Source: Shimia aestuarii
GTDB lineage: Bacteria; Pseudomonadota; Alphaproteobacteria; Rhodobacterales; Rhodobacteraceae
Direction of reading: 5' to 3'
DNA length: 64,000 bases
NCBI RefSeq assembly: GCF_022814865.1
Contig: NZ_JAKVRD010000011.1
Location: 1 to 64,000 of the forward strand
Shown here: positions 37,127 through 45,159 of the stretch, piece after piece
How positions within the stretch are numbered: position 1 is the first letter of the stretch
Layout: every line of letters begins with the position of its first letter
The notes under the pieces: model-generated
What the model was told of the DNA's origin: nothing
What the model saw: the letters and a program-made list of their open reading frames with translations, nothing else
Databases searched by the model: none
Position numbers and translations under genes: made by a program

Positions 37127-37993
37127 CTACTTCGCCTGCCGCTCCCGCCAGAGGGTGAATAGCCCTGCCGCCACGATGATCGCCGCGCCGATGGCCACGT
37201 TGGTGCGCAGCGTCTCGCCAAAGGCAAAAATGCCGAGCGCCGAAGCAAAGGGCAGTTGCAGATAGGCAAAGGGCTGCACCGCGCTGGCCTCGGCATGGTC
37301 ATAGGTCTTGATCAAGAGCCAATGCCCAAGCACCCCGGTAATACAGAGCGTGATCATCCAATACCAATCCGTGCCGATGATCGGCTCCCAAAAGAACACG
37401 CCCACGGCGGTCATGCAGACCATACCGACGGTGCCCGTATAGAAAAAGCTCACAGCCGAGCCGTCATCCGTCGCGACATAGCGCGTCGCTAGACCATACA
37501 CCGCAAACATGAGCGCGCCGACGATGGGCACGATGGCCGCGGGCGAAAAGACGCCATAACCGGGCTGCAGGATAATCAGCACCCCGATAAGCCCGACCCC
37601 GATCGCCGCCCAACGCCGCCAGCCGACACTTTCGCCAAGGATCGGCCCCGAAAGCGCGGCAATCATCAGCGGGTAACAGATAAAGATCGCATGGGTCTCG
37701 GTAAGACCCAGAAGCGTGAAAGACACCACCGTGACGACGATCTCCGCCGCCAGTAGCGCACCGCGAAACACCTGAAGCCAGAGATGCTTGGTCTTTACCG
37801 CCTTCCTCAATCCCCCCGGACGCCGCGCCGAAAGCGCAACGACAAAGGCGGCAAAGAACCAATAGCGGATCATCACCACGAGATAGGCGTTATACTCGCT
37901 CGCCATATAGCGCGAGATGCCGTCCTGCATCGCAAAGACAAAGGTCGTCAGGCACATCAACAGGATGCCGAGGCGGTTGTTCGTGCCGCTCAT
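37127..37993 (-). CDS. EamA-family DMT transporter
   Basis: A 288-residue inner-membrane protein with ten predicted helices and the two EamA repeats, beginning LGILLMCLTTFVFAMQDGISR and containing FTLLGLTETHAIFICYPLM. Substrates of this family range from amino acids to purines. Its start codon overlaps the mnmD stop by four bases, so the pair is translationally coupled. The 3' end abuts the transglycosylase stop. Confidence 0.88.
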   Translation of the reverse strand: MSGTNNRLGILLMCLTTFVFAMQDGISRYMASEYNAYLVVMIRYWFFAAFVVALSARRPGGLRKAVKTKHLWLQVFRGALLAAEIVVTVVSFTLLGLTETHAIFICYPLMIAALSGPILGESVGWRRWAAIGVGLIGVLIILQPGYGVFSPAAIVPIVGALMFAVYGLATRYVATDDGSAVSFFYTGTVGMVCMTAVGVFFWEPIIGTDWYWMITLCITGVLGHWLLIKTYDHAEASAVQPFAYLQLPFASALGIFAFGETLRTNVAIGAAIIVAAGLFTLWRERQAK

Positions 37994-38664
37994 CCGCGTT
38001 TCCTCGCAACGCTCATATGGCGCTTGCGACCAAAGCCGGGAACGCGCGTGACATCGAACCCCGCCGCGTCGAGCCCGCGCCGCACAAACCCCGCCGCCGT
38101 ATAGGTCGCCGCGCTGCCGCCCGATTTGGTATGTCGCCCCACCTCTGCCATGAGGTCAGCGTCCCAGAGTTCCGGGTTCTTGGCCGGGGAAAACCCGTCA
38201 AGAAACCATGCATCCGCGACAAAATCCTGTCTTGCCAGCGTTTCGCGCGCATCCCCGATCACCACCCGTGCCTCGACGCCCTCAAGCGTGGCAAGCGTCG
38301 GGTCCTCCCCCCACGCAGACACGAGGCGCGCGGCATAGGGCGCAAGCTCGGGAAAGGCCTCCAGCGCGCGCGCCATCTCATCGGCGCTCATCGGAAAGCC
38401 CTCGAAACTCGTGAACCGAAGCGGCCCGTCAACGCCCGCACCCTCCCAAGCCGCCCAAGTGGTCAGAAAGTTCAGCCCCGTGCCAAAGCCCAATTCTGCA
38501 ATATGAAATCCCGGCACGAACCGTTCCGGCAGATCATTGCCCTGAAGAAACACATGCCGCGTTTCCGCAAGCCCGTTGTCGAGGCTGAAATACGGGTCGT
38601 CAAACCGCGTCGATACAGGGATAGCGCCATCGCGCCATTCCAGATTTGCTCTCTGGTCGCTCAT
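37990..38664 (-). CDS. mnmD: tRNA (mnm5s2U34)-methyltransferase MnmD
   Basis: A 224-residue SAM-dependent methyltransferase, the stand-alone equivalent of the E. coli MnmC N-terminal half, which methylates nm5s2U34 in tRNAs. The N-terminus (RANLEWRDGAIPVSTRFDDPYFS) and VFLQGNDLPERF match MnmC, and HIAELGFGTGLNFL is the SAM-binding loop. DAWFLDGFSPAKNPELW is the catalytic-core motif. The start at 38664 is preferred on homology; ATG at 38697 is an alternative. It is coupled to the EamA gene and divergent from a FAD oxidoreductase. Confidence 0.88.
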   Translation of the reverse strand: MSDQRANLEWRDGAIPVSTRFDDPYFSLDNGLAETRHVFLQGNDLPERFVPGFHIAELGFGTGLNFLTTWAAWEGAGVDGPLRFTSFEGFPMSADEMARALEAFPELAPYAARLVSAWGEDPTLATLEGVEARVVIGDARETLARQDFVADAWFLDGFSPAKNPELWDADLMAEVGRHTKSGGSAATYTAAGFVRRGLDAAGFDVTRVPGFGRKRHMSVARKRG

Positions 38665-38721
38665 GTCGGGATGCCTTAAACCGTCCGCGATGAGCATTGG
38701 TCCAAGGCGAGGGGTTTGGCA

Positions 38722-39756
38722 ATGGTGGATGTGACCGTAATGGGCGCCGGGGCGTTTGGCCTCTCGGTCGCGTGGTCCTGTGTCAAACGCGGCGCCTCGG
38801 TACGCGTGGTGGACCCCTATGGCCTCGGCTCCGGCTCGTCCGGTGGCACGGTCGGCGCGCTTTCTCCGCACACGCCCGAGAACTGGAACGACAAGAAAGA
38901 GTTTCAGTTTCAAAGCCTCATCATGGCCGAAGACTACTGGTCCGAGATCGAAGACGTGAGCGGCCAGCACTCGGGCTACGGCCGCGTTGGGCGGCTTCAG
39001 CCAGTCATGAACGCGCGTGGCCTCGAGCTGGCCCGCGCCCGCGAAGAGACCGCCCGAGAGCTATGGCGCGGCAAGGCGGCATGGCGCGTGATCGAGGCTG
39101 CGGAAGCCGGTGATTGGGCACCCCTGACGCCGACAGGCTACCTCATCCACGACACGCTATCCGCCCGCATGAGCCCGCGTATGGCCTGCACCGCTCTGGC
39201 GGCGGCGCTGCGGGCGAAAGACACTGAAATCGTCTCTAACGCACCTGAAAATGGAAAAGTGGTCTGGGCGACCGGCTGGCGCGGGTTGGTCGATCTTTCC
39301 GAGGAGATGGGCCGCATGGTCGGCAATGGTGTCAAAGGGCAATCCGCCCTTCTGCGCCTCTCGCGCCCTGACGCACCACAACTCTACGCCGACGCCGTGC
39401 ATATCATCCCGCATGTGGATGGCACCGTCGCCATCGGCTCCACCTCCGAGCGCGACTTCGACGCACCGGACACGACCGACGCGCTACTCGATGAGGTGAT
39501 CGCCCGCGCCTTCGCCGCCGTGCCTGCCCTCGAAGGGGCCGAAGTCATCGAGCGTTGGGCCGGGGTCCGCCCCCGCGCCAAGAGTCGTGCGCCGATGCTT
39601 GGGGCGCACCCGACCAAACCGGGTCAGTTCATCGCCAATGGCGGCTTCAAGATCGGCTTTGGCATGGCCCCCAAAGTCGGAGAGGTCATGGCCGACCTGA
39701 TCCTCGACGGAGAGGACAATATCCCCGAGCCCTTCAAACCCGAGGCGTCGCTCTAG
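38722..39756 (+). CDS. FAD-dependent oxidoreductase (DAO family), possible MnmC(o) counterpart
   Basis: A 344-residue flavoprotein with an N-terminal FAD motif VTVMGAGAFGLSVAWSCVKRG and a C-terminal ANGGFKIGFGMAPKVGEVM block typical of the D-amino-acid oxidase superfamily. In E. coli the MnmC C-terminal half is a FAD oxidase of this superfamily that converts cmnm5 to nm5. Here the divergent position next to mnmD suggests a split MnmC. A glycine-oxidase-like role is the alternative. The start at ATG 38722 follows GGCGAGG; a TTG two codons upstream is possible. Confidence 0.75.
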   Translation: MVDVTVMGAGAFGLSVAWSCVKRGASVRVVDPYGLGSGSSGGTVGALSPHTPENWNDKKEFQFQSLIMAEDYWSEIEDVSGQHSGYGRVGRLQPVMNARGLELARAREETARELWRGKAAWRVIEAAEAGDWAPLTPTGYLIHDTLSARMSPRMACTALAAALRAKDTEIVSNAPENGKVVWATGWRGLVDLSEEMGRMVGNGVKGQSALLRLSRPDAPQLYADAVHIIPHVDGTVAIGSTSERDFDAPDTTDALLDEVIARAFAAVPALEGAEVIERWAGVRPRAKSRAPMLGAHPTKPGQFIANGGFKIGFGMAPKVGEVMADLILDGEDNIPEPFKPEASL

Positions 39757-39766
39757 GGTCAGGACC

Positions 39767-40570
39767 CTAACCCGCCTCGGCGATCATGCACTGCCGCCCA
39801 TCCGGCCCCCGGACCCAGGCCGCATTGTCATCGCCCCAACAGAATTCGGCCTTCTCGAAATGCATGACCGGCGCGGTCGCACGGAAAGAGAACCGCCGCA
39901 GCCCGCCAAGCCGCTTTTCGGCCATGAGCATCAAAAGCTGCGCCAAGAGCGGCCCATGCACCACCAGCCCCTCATAGCCTTCGACATCGCGCGCATAGTC
40001 GAGGTCATAGTGGATGCGATGGCCGTTGAAGGTGAGCGCCGAGTAGCGGAACAACAGGGTCGAATCGAACCCTCTCTCCTCAACATGGATCTCGTCTCTC
40101 CGCGCCTTGGGTGGCACGGGCTTTGGCGCGCCGGGCATCGGGTCTTCGCGATATACAAGGTCTTGGAACTCGGTCACGCAAAGCGCGCCCGCCTGCTCCA
40201 CATCATGACGTAGTTTGACGAATCCAAGCGGCCCTGTGCGCCCTTCCTTATGCTCTGCCGAGGCAACCGTGGTCGTTTTCACCGCCTCGATCCCGGCCTT
40301 CAGCGGCGCGTGAAACTCAAGCTGCCCGCCCGCCCACATGCGGCGCGGCAATCCCATGTCGGGGATGATCCCGCCAACCTTCGGATGCCCATCCCGGCCA
40401 AGCGCGCCGGGCGGCTGTGCATCCCAGAAATAGAGATAGTGAAAAAACGGTGGCAGGGCGTCGCCCGCCTCCACCTCTGCGGGCAGGTCGAGCGAGGTCA
40501 GGCAGGCCGCCGCGCGGGCGGGATCCATGGGATCGGTTTGACGGTGCATTGAAGTCTCGGCATTGTGCAT
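39767..40570 (-). CDS. MaoC/HTD2-like acyl thioester dehydratase
   Basis: A 267-residue double hot-dog protein. The C-terminal motif RIHYDLDYARDVEGYEGLVVHGPLLAQLLM is the hydratase-2 type signature with Asp and His residues (quoted within limits in parts). The family includes mesaconyl-C4-CoA hydratase and mycolic-type dehydratases; the substrate is not evident. Start placed at 40570, though an ATG at 40549 (MHRQTDPMD) is equally plausible. It shares a divergent promoter region with the VOC gene. Confidence 0.72.
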   Translation of the reverse strand: MHNAETSMHRQTDPMDPARAAACLTSLDLPAEVEAGDALPPFFHYLYFWDAQPPGALGRDGHPKVGGIIPDMGLPRRMWAGGQLEFHAPLKAGIEAVKTTTVASAEHKEGRTGPLGFVKLRHDVEQAGALCVTEFQDLVYREDPMPGAPKPVPPKARRDEIHVEERGFDSTLLFRYSALTFNGHRIHYDLDYARDVEGYEGLVVHGPLLAQLLMLMAEKRLGGLRRFSFRATAPVMHFEKAEFCWGDDNAAWVRGPDGRQCMIAEAG

Positions 40571-40611
40571 GGCCAGACGCTAAGTCAGCCCCACAGGAGG
40601 CACAAGACCGG

Positions 40612-41010
40612 ATGACACCCTCTCTCGCCTCCCTTGATCACCTCGTCCTGACCGTTGCGGATATCCCGGCCACTTGCCGGTTCTACGAAGACGTGCTTGG
40701 CATGACCGCAACGCGCTTTTCCCCCGCCGATGGCAGTACGCGCTGGGCTCTTTCCTTTGGGGCACAGAAAATCAACCTGCATAGGGCCGGGGCGGAATTC
40801 GACCCCAAAGCCGCCTTTCCGACGCCCGGCTCGGCCGATCTCTGTTTCCTCTCCAAGACGCCGGTTTCCGAGTGGCAAGACCACCTCGCAGCCAAGGACA
40901 TCCCGATAGCAGACGGCCCGATCACACGCACAGGTGCAACCGGGCCGATCCTGTCGATCTATATTCGTGATCCCGACGGCAATCTCATCGAGATCAGCAA
41001 CGTGACTTAG
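40612..41010 (+). CDS. VOC (glyoxalase/bleomycin resistance-like) protein
   Basis: A 132-residue metal-dependent VOC-fold protein. It begins with LDHLVLTVADIPATCRFYEDVLGM and ends with RDPDGNLIEISN; the metal-ligand candidates are the N-terminal His, the central His in KINLHRAG and the C-terminal Glu. Members act on glyoxal adducts, thiols or antibiotics; the substrate is unknown. AGGAGG lies upstream. Its stop overlaps the converging FMN reductase gene by four bases. Confidence 0.82.
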   Translation: MTPSLASLDHLVLTVADIPATCRFYEDVLGMTATRFSPADGSTRWALSFGAQKINLHRAGAEFDPKAAFPTPGSADLCFLSKTPVSEWQDHLAAKDIPIADGPITRTGATGPILSIYIRDPDGNLIEISNVT

Positions 41011-41567
41011 GCGGCTGTCGCCTTGGCAACCGCGTTGCGGTGCACCTCATCGCGCAGGTTCTCCATGAGCGGCTTGAGAAGCACCTCATAGTTGTCCGCA
41101 ATACGGCCCTCGCCATTGAACTGATCCATCGCGGCCGCGACCATGATCTCCGGTCCATGCACAATCCGCGCCGGGAATGGTGCCATGGCAAGGCGCAGGT
41201 TGTGAAGCGCGCGTGCCCCCCCGGCCCGGCCCGCAGCGGCACTCATGATGGCAACCGGCTTGCCCGCCCAAGGCTTCACATCCGAACGGCTGATCCAATC
41301 GAGCGCGTTCTTGAGCACGCCGGGAATACCGCCGTTATATTCCGGTGTCGAAATGAGCACCGCATCCGCCGAAGCGATCTCGGCAACAAGAGTCTTCACG
41401 CTTTCGGGCAACCCCTCTGCGTCCTCGAGATCCCCGTCATAGAGCGGCAGCGCGAGGTCCGCTTCGACGAAGTCCACGTCGCCGTAAATCCGCACCGCCT
41501 CGCGCAGGAGTTTGCGGTTGGTCGAGCTTTTGCGAAGCGCCCCTGAGAGGCCAACAATCTTGGTCAT
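41007..41567 (-). CDS. NADPH-dependent FMN reductase
   Basis: A 186-residue flavodoxin-fold reductase beginning TKIVGLSGALRKSSTNRKLL (flavin phosphate loop) and containing ISTPEYNGGIPGVLKNALDW, the FMN-binding signature of ChrR/SsuE-like enzymes. Of two in-frame ATG codons (41576 and 41567) the second has AGGA at a normal distance. It may supply reduced FMN or detoxify quinones and chromate. Confidence 0.87.
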   Translation of the reverse strand: MTKIVGLSGALRKSSTNRKLLREAVRIYGDVDFVEADLALPLYDGDLEDAEGLPESVKTLVAEIASADAVLISTPEYNGGIPGVLKNALDWISRSDVKPWAGKPVAIMSAAAGRAGGARALHNLRLAMAPFPARIVHGPEIMVAAAMDQFNGEGRIADNYEVLLKPLMENLRDEVHRNAVAKATAA

Positions 41568-41670
41568 TTTGGTCATCCTGATCTGCGTGTCCTAGCTTTG
41601 ATACCAAAATAGACCCCCGCCCTGCGAACACAACTGCGCAAAATGAGGGGTGCCTGTGCAAATATGCAGA

Positions 41671-42321
41671 TTAGCCCTGAGGCAGGATCACGATCTCGAC
41701 CCGACGATTCTGCGCCTTGCCTGCTTCCGAAAGGTTCGACGCCACCGGATCGCTCTCGCCGCGCCCGATCGTCTCGATCCGGTCAAAGGCAACGCCCGCA
41801 TCCATGAGCTTGTCCGCCACCGCCTCGGCACGAAGCTCCGAGAGGTTCTGGTTATACTCGGCCGAAGCGGTGTTGTCGGTATGGCCAATGACCTGCACGA
41901 TAGAGTTCGGATATTTCTGCAGGCTCTGCGCCACCACGCGAAGGTCATCTGTCAGACCCGGCTGCACCGCGTAGCTGTCCGAGGCAAAAAGGATATCCTG
42001 CGGCAGGGTCACGATCAGGCGGTCGCCCGTGTTCTCAATCTGCACATCGTCATCAAGGTCTTCGCGCAGCTCCGCTTCCTGCTTGTCGAGCGCACTCCCG
42101 ACAAGCGCCCCGGCCCCGGCACCAACCGCCGCACCCACCGCGACGTTGCTATCGGTGACAGCCGCTATCCCGGCACCAAGGATGCCGCCAAAGATCGCGC
42201 CCTGCTTGGCTTGGCGGTATTCGTCCCGCGCCTCGCCATCCCCGGTCACATAGGCCGGATCGGTACAGGCTGTGACACCGGCAAGCGACAGCGCACAAAT
42301 CGACAGGATGGATTTCTTCAT
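41671..42321 (-). CDS. OmpA-family outer-membrane lipoprotein
   Basis: A 216-residue protein with a lipoprotein signal (MKKSILSICALSLAGVTAC, lipobox VTAC), a Gly/Ala-rich segment (GAIFGGILGAGIAAVTDSNV, then VGAAVGAGAGALVGSALDK), and a C-terminal OmpA peptidoglycan-binding domain (VQVIGHTDNTASAEYNQNLS and LSEAGKAQNRRVEIVI). This resembles YiaD. It tethers the outer membrane to peptidoglycan. No coupled neighbour. Confidence 0.92.
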   Translation of the reverse strand: MKKSILSICALSLAGVTACTDPAYVTGDGEARDEYRQAKQGAIFGGILGAGIAAVTDSNVAVGAAVGAGAGALVGSALDKQEAELREDLDDDVQIENTGDRLIVTLPQDILFASDSYAVQPGLTDDLRVVAQSLQKYPNSIVQVIGHTDNTASAEYNQNLSELRAEAVADKLMDAGVAFDRIETIGRGESDPVASNLSEAGKAQNRRVEIVILPQG

Positions 42322-42438
42322 GACAGGGCCTCATATGCTCGTTTTGCCCACCATTGCGGTGGTTTTGGCCCAATATAAGCAAATCCCCGCCAACTCCCAA
42401 GAGGCAAGCCTGAACTGGTCGGCAGGAAGGTGCCTACC

Positions 42439-43287
42439 CTACCCCGCCTCGGCCTGCGCGGTCTCATAGGCGAGCAGCGCGCGCTTGACCGGCAGGCCCC
42501 AGTGATAGCCGCCCAAGCCGCCGGACTTGCGCATCGCCCGGTGGCACGGGATGAGCCAGCTCACCGGGTTGCGCCCGACCGCCGTGCCAACCGCGCGCAC
42601 CGCTGCGGGCTTGCCGATCGCCCGGGCGATTTCCGAATAGGTCGTGACCTCGCCCGAGGGAATCCGCATGAGCGCCTCCCAGACCTTGATCTGCAACGGC
42701 GAGCCGATCATGTGCAGCGGCGTCTTGCCCTCCGCACCAGCCTTACCCGCATAGGCGCTCTCAACCCAAGGCCGAAGCCGCTCCGGCGCCTCGACGAATG
42801 CGGCCTCCGGCCAGCGTGACGTCAGATCCTGCATTGCTTCGGCCTCGCCCATCTCGGCGGCAAAGCCGATACCGCAAATGCCCTTCTCCGTACCCATAAC
42901 AAGCGACAGGCCAAACGGGCTCGGGAACCAGCCCCAGTAGATCACGAGCCCCGCGCCCTTGCGCGCGAACTCGCCCGGACTCATCGCCTCCCAGCGCAAA
43001 AACAGATCATGCAACCGCCCCGACCCCGAAAGCCCCACGGCGTTTGACGTGTCGAGCGTGGTGAAATGATCATGCAAAAGCGCCTTGGCGTGGCCAAGCG
43101 TTAGGTATTGCTGAAACCGCTTCGGCGATACCCCGGCCCATTTGGTAAAGAGCCGTTGGAAATGCGCCGGGCTCATCCCCATTTCCCCTGCAAGATCCTC
43201 GAGCGATTTCGCCTCGTCACCTGCATCGATACTCTCGATCGCGCGGCGCATGACATTGAAATGATAGCCCTGCTCCATGTCGCTCAT
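42439..43287 (-). CDS. AraC-type HTH fused to methylguanine-DNA methyltransferase
   Basis: A 282-residue fusion: an AraC-type helix-turn-helix at about residues 10-105 (LAGEMGMSPAHFQRLFTKWAG and VGLSGSGRLHDLFLRWEAMSP) followed by an O6-alkylguanine-DNA alkyltransferase domain with the active-site motif VSWLIPCHRAM near the C-terminus. E. coli Ada has an additional N-terminal zinc-binding domain; this protein lacks it. The HTH may allow self-regulation. The start at 43287 follows AGAGGA. It repairs O6-alkylguanine by suicidal methyl transfer. Confidence 0.88.
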   Translation of the reverse strand: MSDMEQGYHFNVMRRAIESIDAGDEAKSLEDLAGEMGMSPAHFQRLFTKWAGVSPKRFQQYLTLGHAKALLHDHFTTLDTSNAVGLSGSGRLHDLFLRWEAMSPGEFARKGAGLVIYWGWFPSPFGLSLVMGTEKGICGIGFAAEMGEAEAMQDLTSRWPEAAFVEAPERLRPWVESAYAGKAGAEGKTPLHMIGSPLQIKVWEALMRIPSGEVTTYSEIARAIGKPAAVRAVGTAVGRNPVSWLIPCHRAMRKSGGLGGYHWGLPVKRALLAYETAQAEAG

Positions 43288-43419
43288 GGTCCGGTCCTCT
43301 TGCTGGCATGTGTCTATCGACAATACGCGCCTCCCCCCGACGGTTCGACCCGAATATTGCGCAAAGCTGCGGCATTGCGGGGCTTGTGCGCCCGTGTCGC
43401 CCCGTGCATGTAAGTGCGC

Positions 43420-44064
43420 ATGGCCAAGCAACTTGATTACCACACGATCCGCGAGATCTTTACCCGCTTCCAAGCCGCCGAGCAGGAACCCAAGGGAGAA
43501 CTCGACCACGTCAACGCCTATACGCTCGTCGTGGCCGTGGCGCTTTCGGCGCAGGCGACCGATGCGGGCGTCAACAAGGCGACCAAGGACCTCTTCAAGA
43601 TTGCCGACACACCGCAGAAGATGCTCGACCTTGGCGAAGAGCAACTGATCGAACATATCAAGACCATCGGCCTTTACCGCAACAAGGCCAAGAACGTCAT
43701 CAAGCTCTCGCGCATCCTTGTCGAGCAGTATGATGGCGAGGTGCCCTGTTCTCGCGCCGCGCTCGAAGGGCTTCCGGGTGTTGGCCGCAAGACGGCCAAT
43801 GTCGTGCTCAACATGTGGTGGCGTTATCCGGCCCAGGCTGTCGATACCCACATCTTTCGCTTTGGCAACCGCTCCGGCGTCTGCCCCGGTAAGGATGTCG
43901 TCGCCGTCGAGCGCGCCATCGAAGACCATATTCCGGTGGATTTCCAACTCCACGCCCATCACTGGATGATCCTGCACGGGCGCTATGTCTGTAAGGCGCG
44001 CAAACCGTTGTGCAGCACCTGCCTCATCCGCGATCTCTGCCTATTCGAGGAAAAAACCCTATGA
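43420..44064 (+). CDS. nth: Endonuclease III
   Basis: A 214-residue base-excision-repair glycosylase/AP lyase for oxidised pyrimidines. The helix-hairpin-helix is ALEGLPGVGRKTANVVL with the catalytic Lys, the catalytic Asp is in VDTHIFRFGN, and the iron-sulfur cluster is C-x6-C-x2-C-x5-C (CKARKPLCSTCLIRDLC) at the C-terminus. It is coupled to the adenosine kinase gene by a 4-base ATGA overlap. Start at ATG 43420; a GTG two codons earlier is possible. Confidence 0.95.
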   Translation: MAKQLDYHTIREIFTRFQAAEQEPKGELDHVNAYTLVVAVALSAQATDAGVNKATKDLFKIADTPQKMLDLGEEQLIEHIKTIGLYRNKAKNVIKLSRILVEQYDGEVPCSRAALEGLPGVGRKTANVVLNMWWRYPAQAVDTHIFRFGNRSGVCPGKDVVAVERAIEDHIPVDFQLHAHHWMILHGRYVCKARKPLCSTCLIRDLCLFEEKTL

Positions 44065-45044
44065 GCAAGTACCAGGTTGTCGGCATCGGCAACGCCGTTG
44101 TCGATGTCATCTCGCAATCCGATGACGCCTTCCTAAGCCGCAACGGCATTCAAAAAGGGGTCATGCAGCTCATCGAGCAGGAGCGCGGCGAGATGCTCTA
44201 TGACGCGATGACCAACCGCACGCAATCGCCCGGCGGCTCTGTCGCCAATACCATCGCGGGGCTTGGCAGCCTTGGCCTCTCCACCGGTTTTATCGGCCGC
44301 GTGCATGACGATGAGCTTGGCCGGTTTTACGCCGACGGCATGGCCGAGGACGGCACCGTGTTCGTCAATCCGCCGGTGCCGGGCGGCGAACTGCCGACTT
44401 CGCGCTCGATGATCTTTGTCTCGCCCGATGGCGAGCGGTCGATGAATACCTATCTCGGCATCTCCGCCGAACTTGGCCCCGAGGATGTGCCGGACGATGT
44501 GGCGGGCCAAGCCGACCTCCTGTTCCTCGAGGGCTATCTCTACGACAAGCCCAAGGGCAAGGATGCCTTCGAGGCCGCGGCCCGCGCCTGTCGCGCAGGC
44601 GGCGGCAAGGCCGGCATCGCCCTCTCCGATCCGTTCTGTGTCGAGCGTCACCGCGCCGATTTCCGCCGCCTCGTGAAAGAGCTCGATTTCGTGATCGGCA
44701 ACGAACATGAATGGCAGTCGCTCTATGAAACCGACCTCTCCAGCGCGCTGGAACAGGCGGCGGCCGAGGTGGGTATCGTCGTCTGCACGCGCTCGGGTCA
44801 CGATGTTGTCCTCGTGCAGGGCGACAAAGAGGCCGTGGTGCCTGTGACAGAGATCACCCCGGTCGATGCCACCGGCGCAGGCGATCAATTCGCTGCCGGG
44901 TTTCTCTATGGGGTGGCCACGGGGAAGACCCTCGAGGTTGCCGGGCGCATGGGCTGTCTCTGCGCCGCCGAGGTGATCTCGCATTACGGTGCGCGGCCCG
45001 AGGCGGACCTGCTCGAGATGTTCAAGGCCGAGGGCCTCGTCTAA
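44061..45044 (+). CDS. PfkB-family adenosine kinase
   Basis: A 327-residue ribokinase-family enzyme. The N-terminal VVGIGNAVVDVI, the QSPGGSVANTIAGL block and the C-terminal signature DATGAGDQFAAGFLYG (anion hole and catalytic Asp) define it. Alphaproteobacterial members of this shape are annotated as adenosine kinase, which salvages adenosine to AMP; another sugar or nucleoside kinase role is possible. It overlaps nth by four bases. Confidence 0.82.
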   Translation: MSKYQVVGIGNAVVDVISQSDDAFLSRNGIQKGVMQLIEQERGEMLYDAMTNRTQSPGGSVANTIAGLGSLGLSTGFIGRVHDDELGRFYADGMAEDGTVFVNPPVPGGELPTSRSMIFVSPDGERSMNTYLGISAELGPEDVPDDVAGQADLLFLEGYLYDKPKGKDAFEAAARACRAGGGKAGIALSDPFCVERHRADFRRLVKELDFVIGNEHEWQSLYETDLSSALEQAAAEVGIVVCTRSGHDVVLVQGDKEAVVPVTEITPVDATGAGDQFAAGFLYGVATGKTLEVAGRMGCLCAAEVISHYGARPEADLLEMFKAEGLV

Positions 45045-45061
45045 CGCTGGTCTCAAGCGGA

Positions 45062-45130
45062 GCGCGCCCTAGGGCGCGCACAGGTTTAGCAGGCCCTAAT
45101 GGGGCCTGCCGATGCGAGGCGCTGCCTCGC
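45062..45130. repeat. Three consecutive hairpins
   Basis: GCGCGCCCTAGGGCGCGC (45062-45079, perfect palindrome), GCAGGCCC/GGGCCTGC (45089-45109) and GCGAGGC/GCCTCGC (45114-45130) follow one another between convergent genes for adenosine kinase and UbiB. No T tract follows. They could stop transcripts from both sides or form a structured RNA end. Confidence 0.75.
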
Positions 45131-45159
45131 GCTCCGGAGTATTTTCACAAAGGGGAAGA

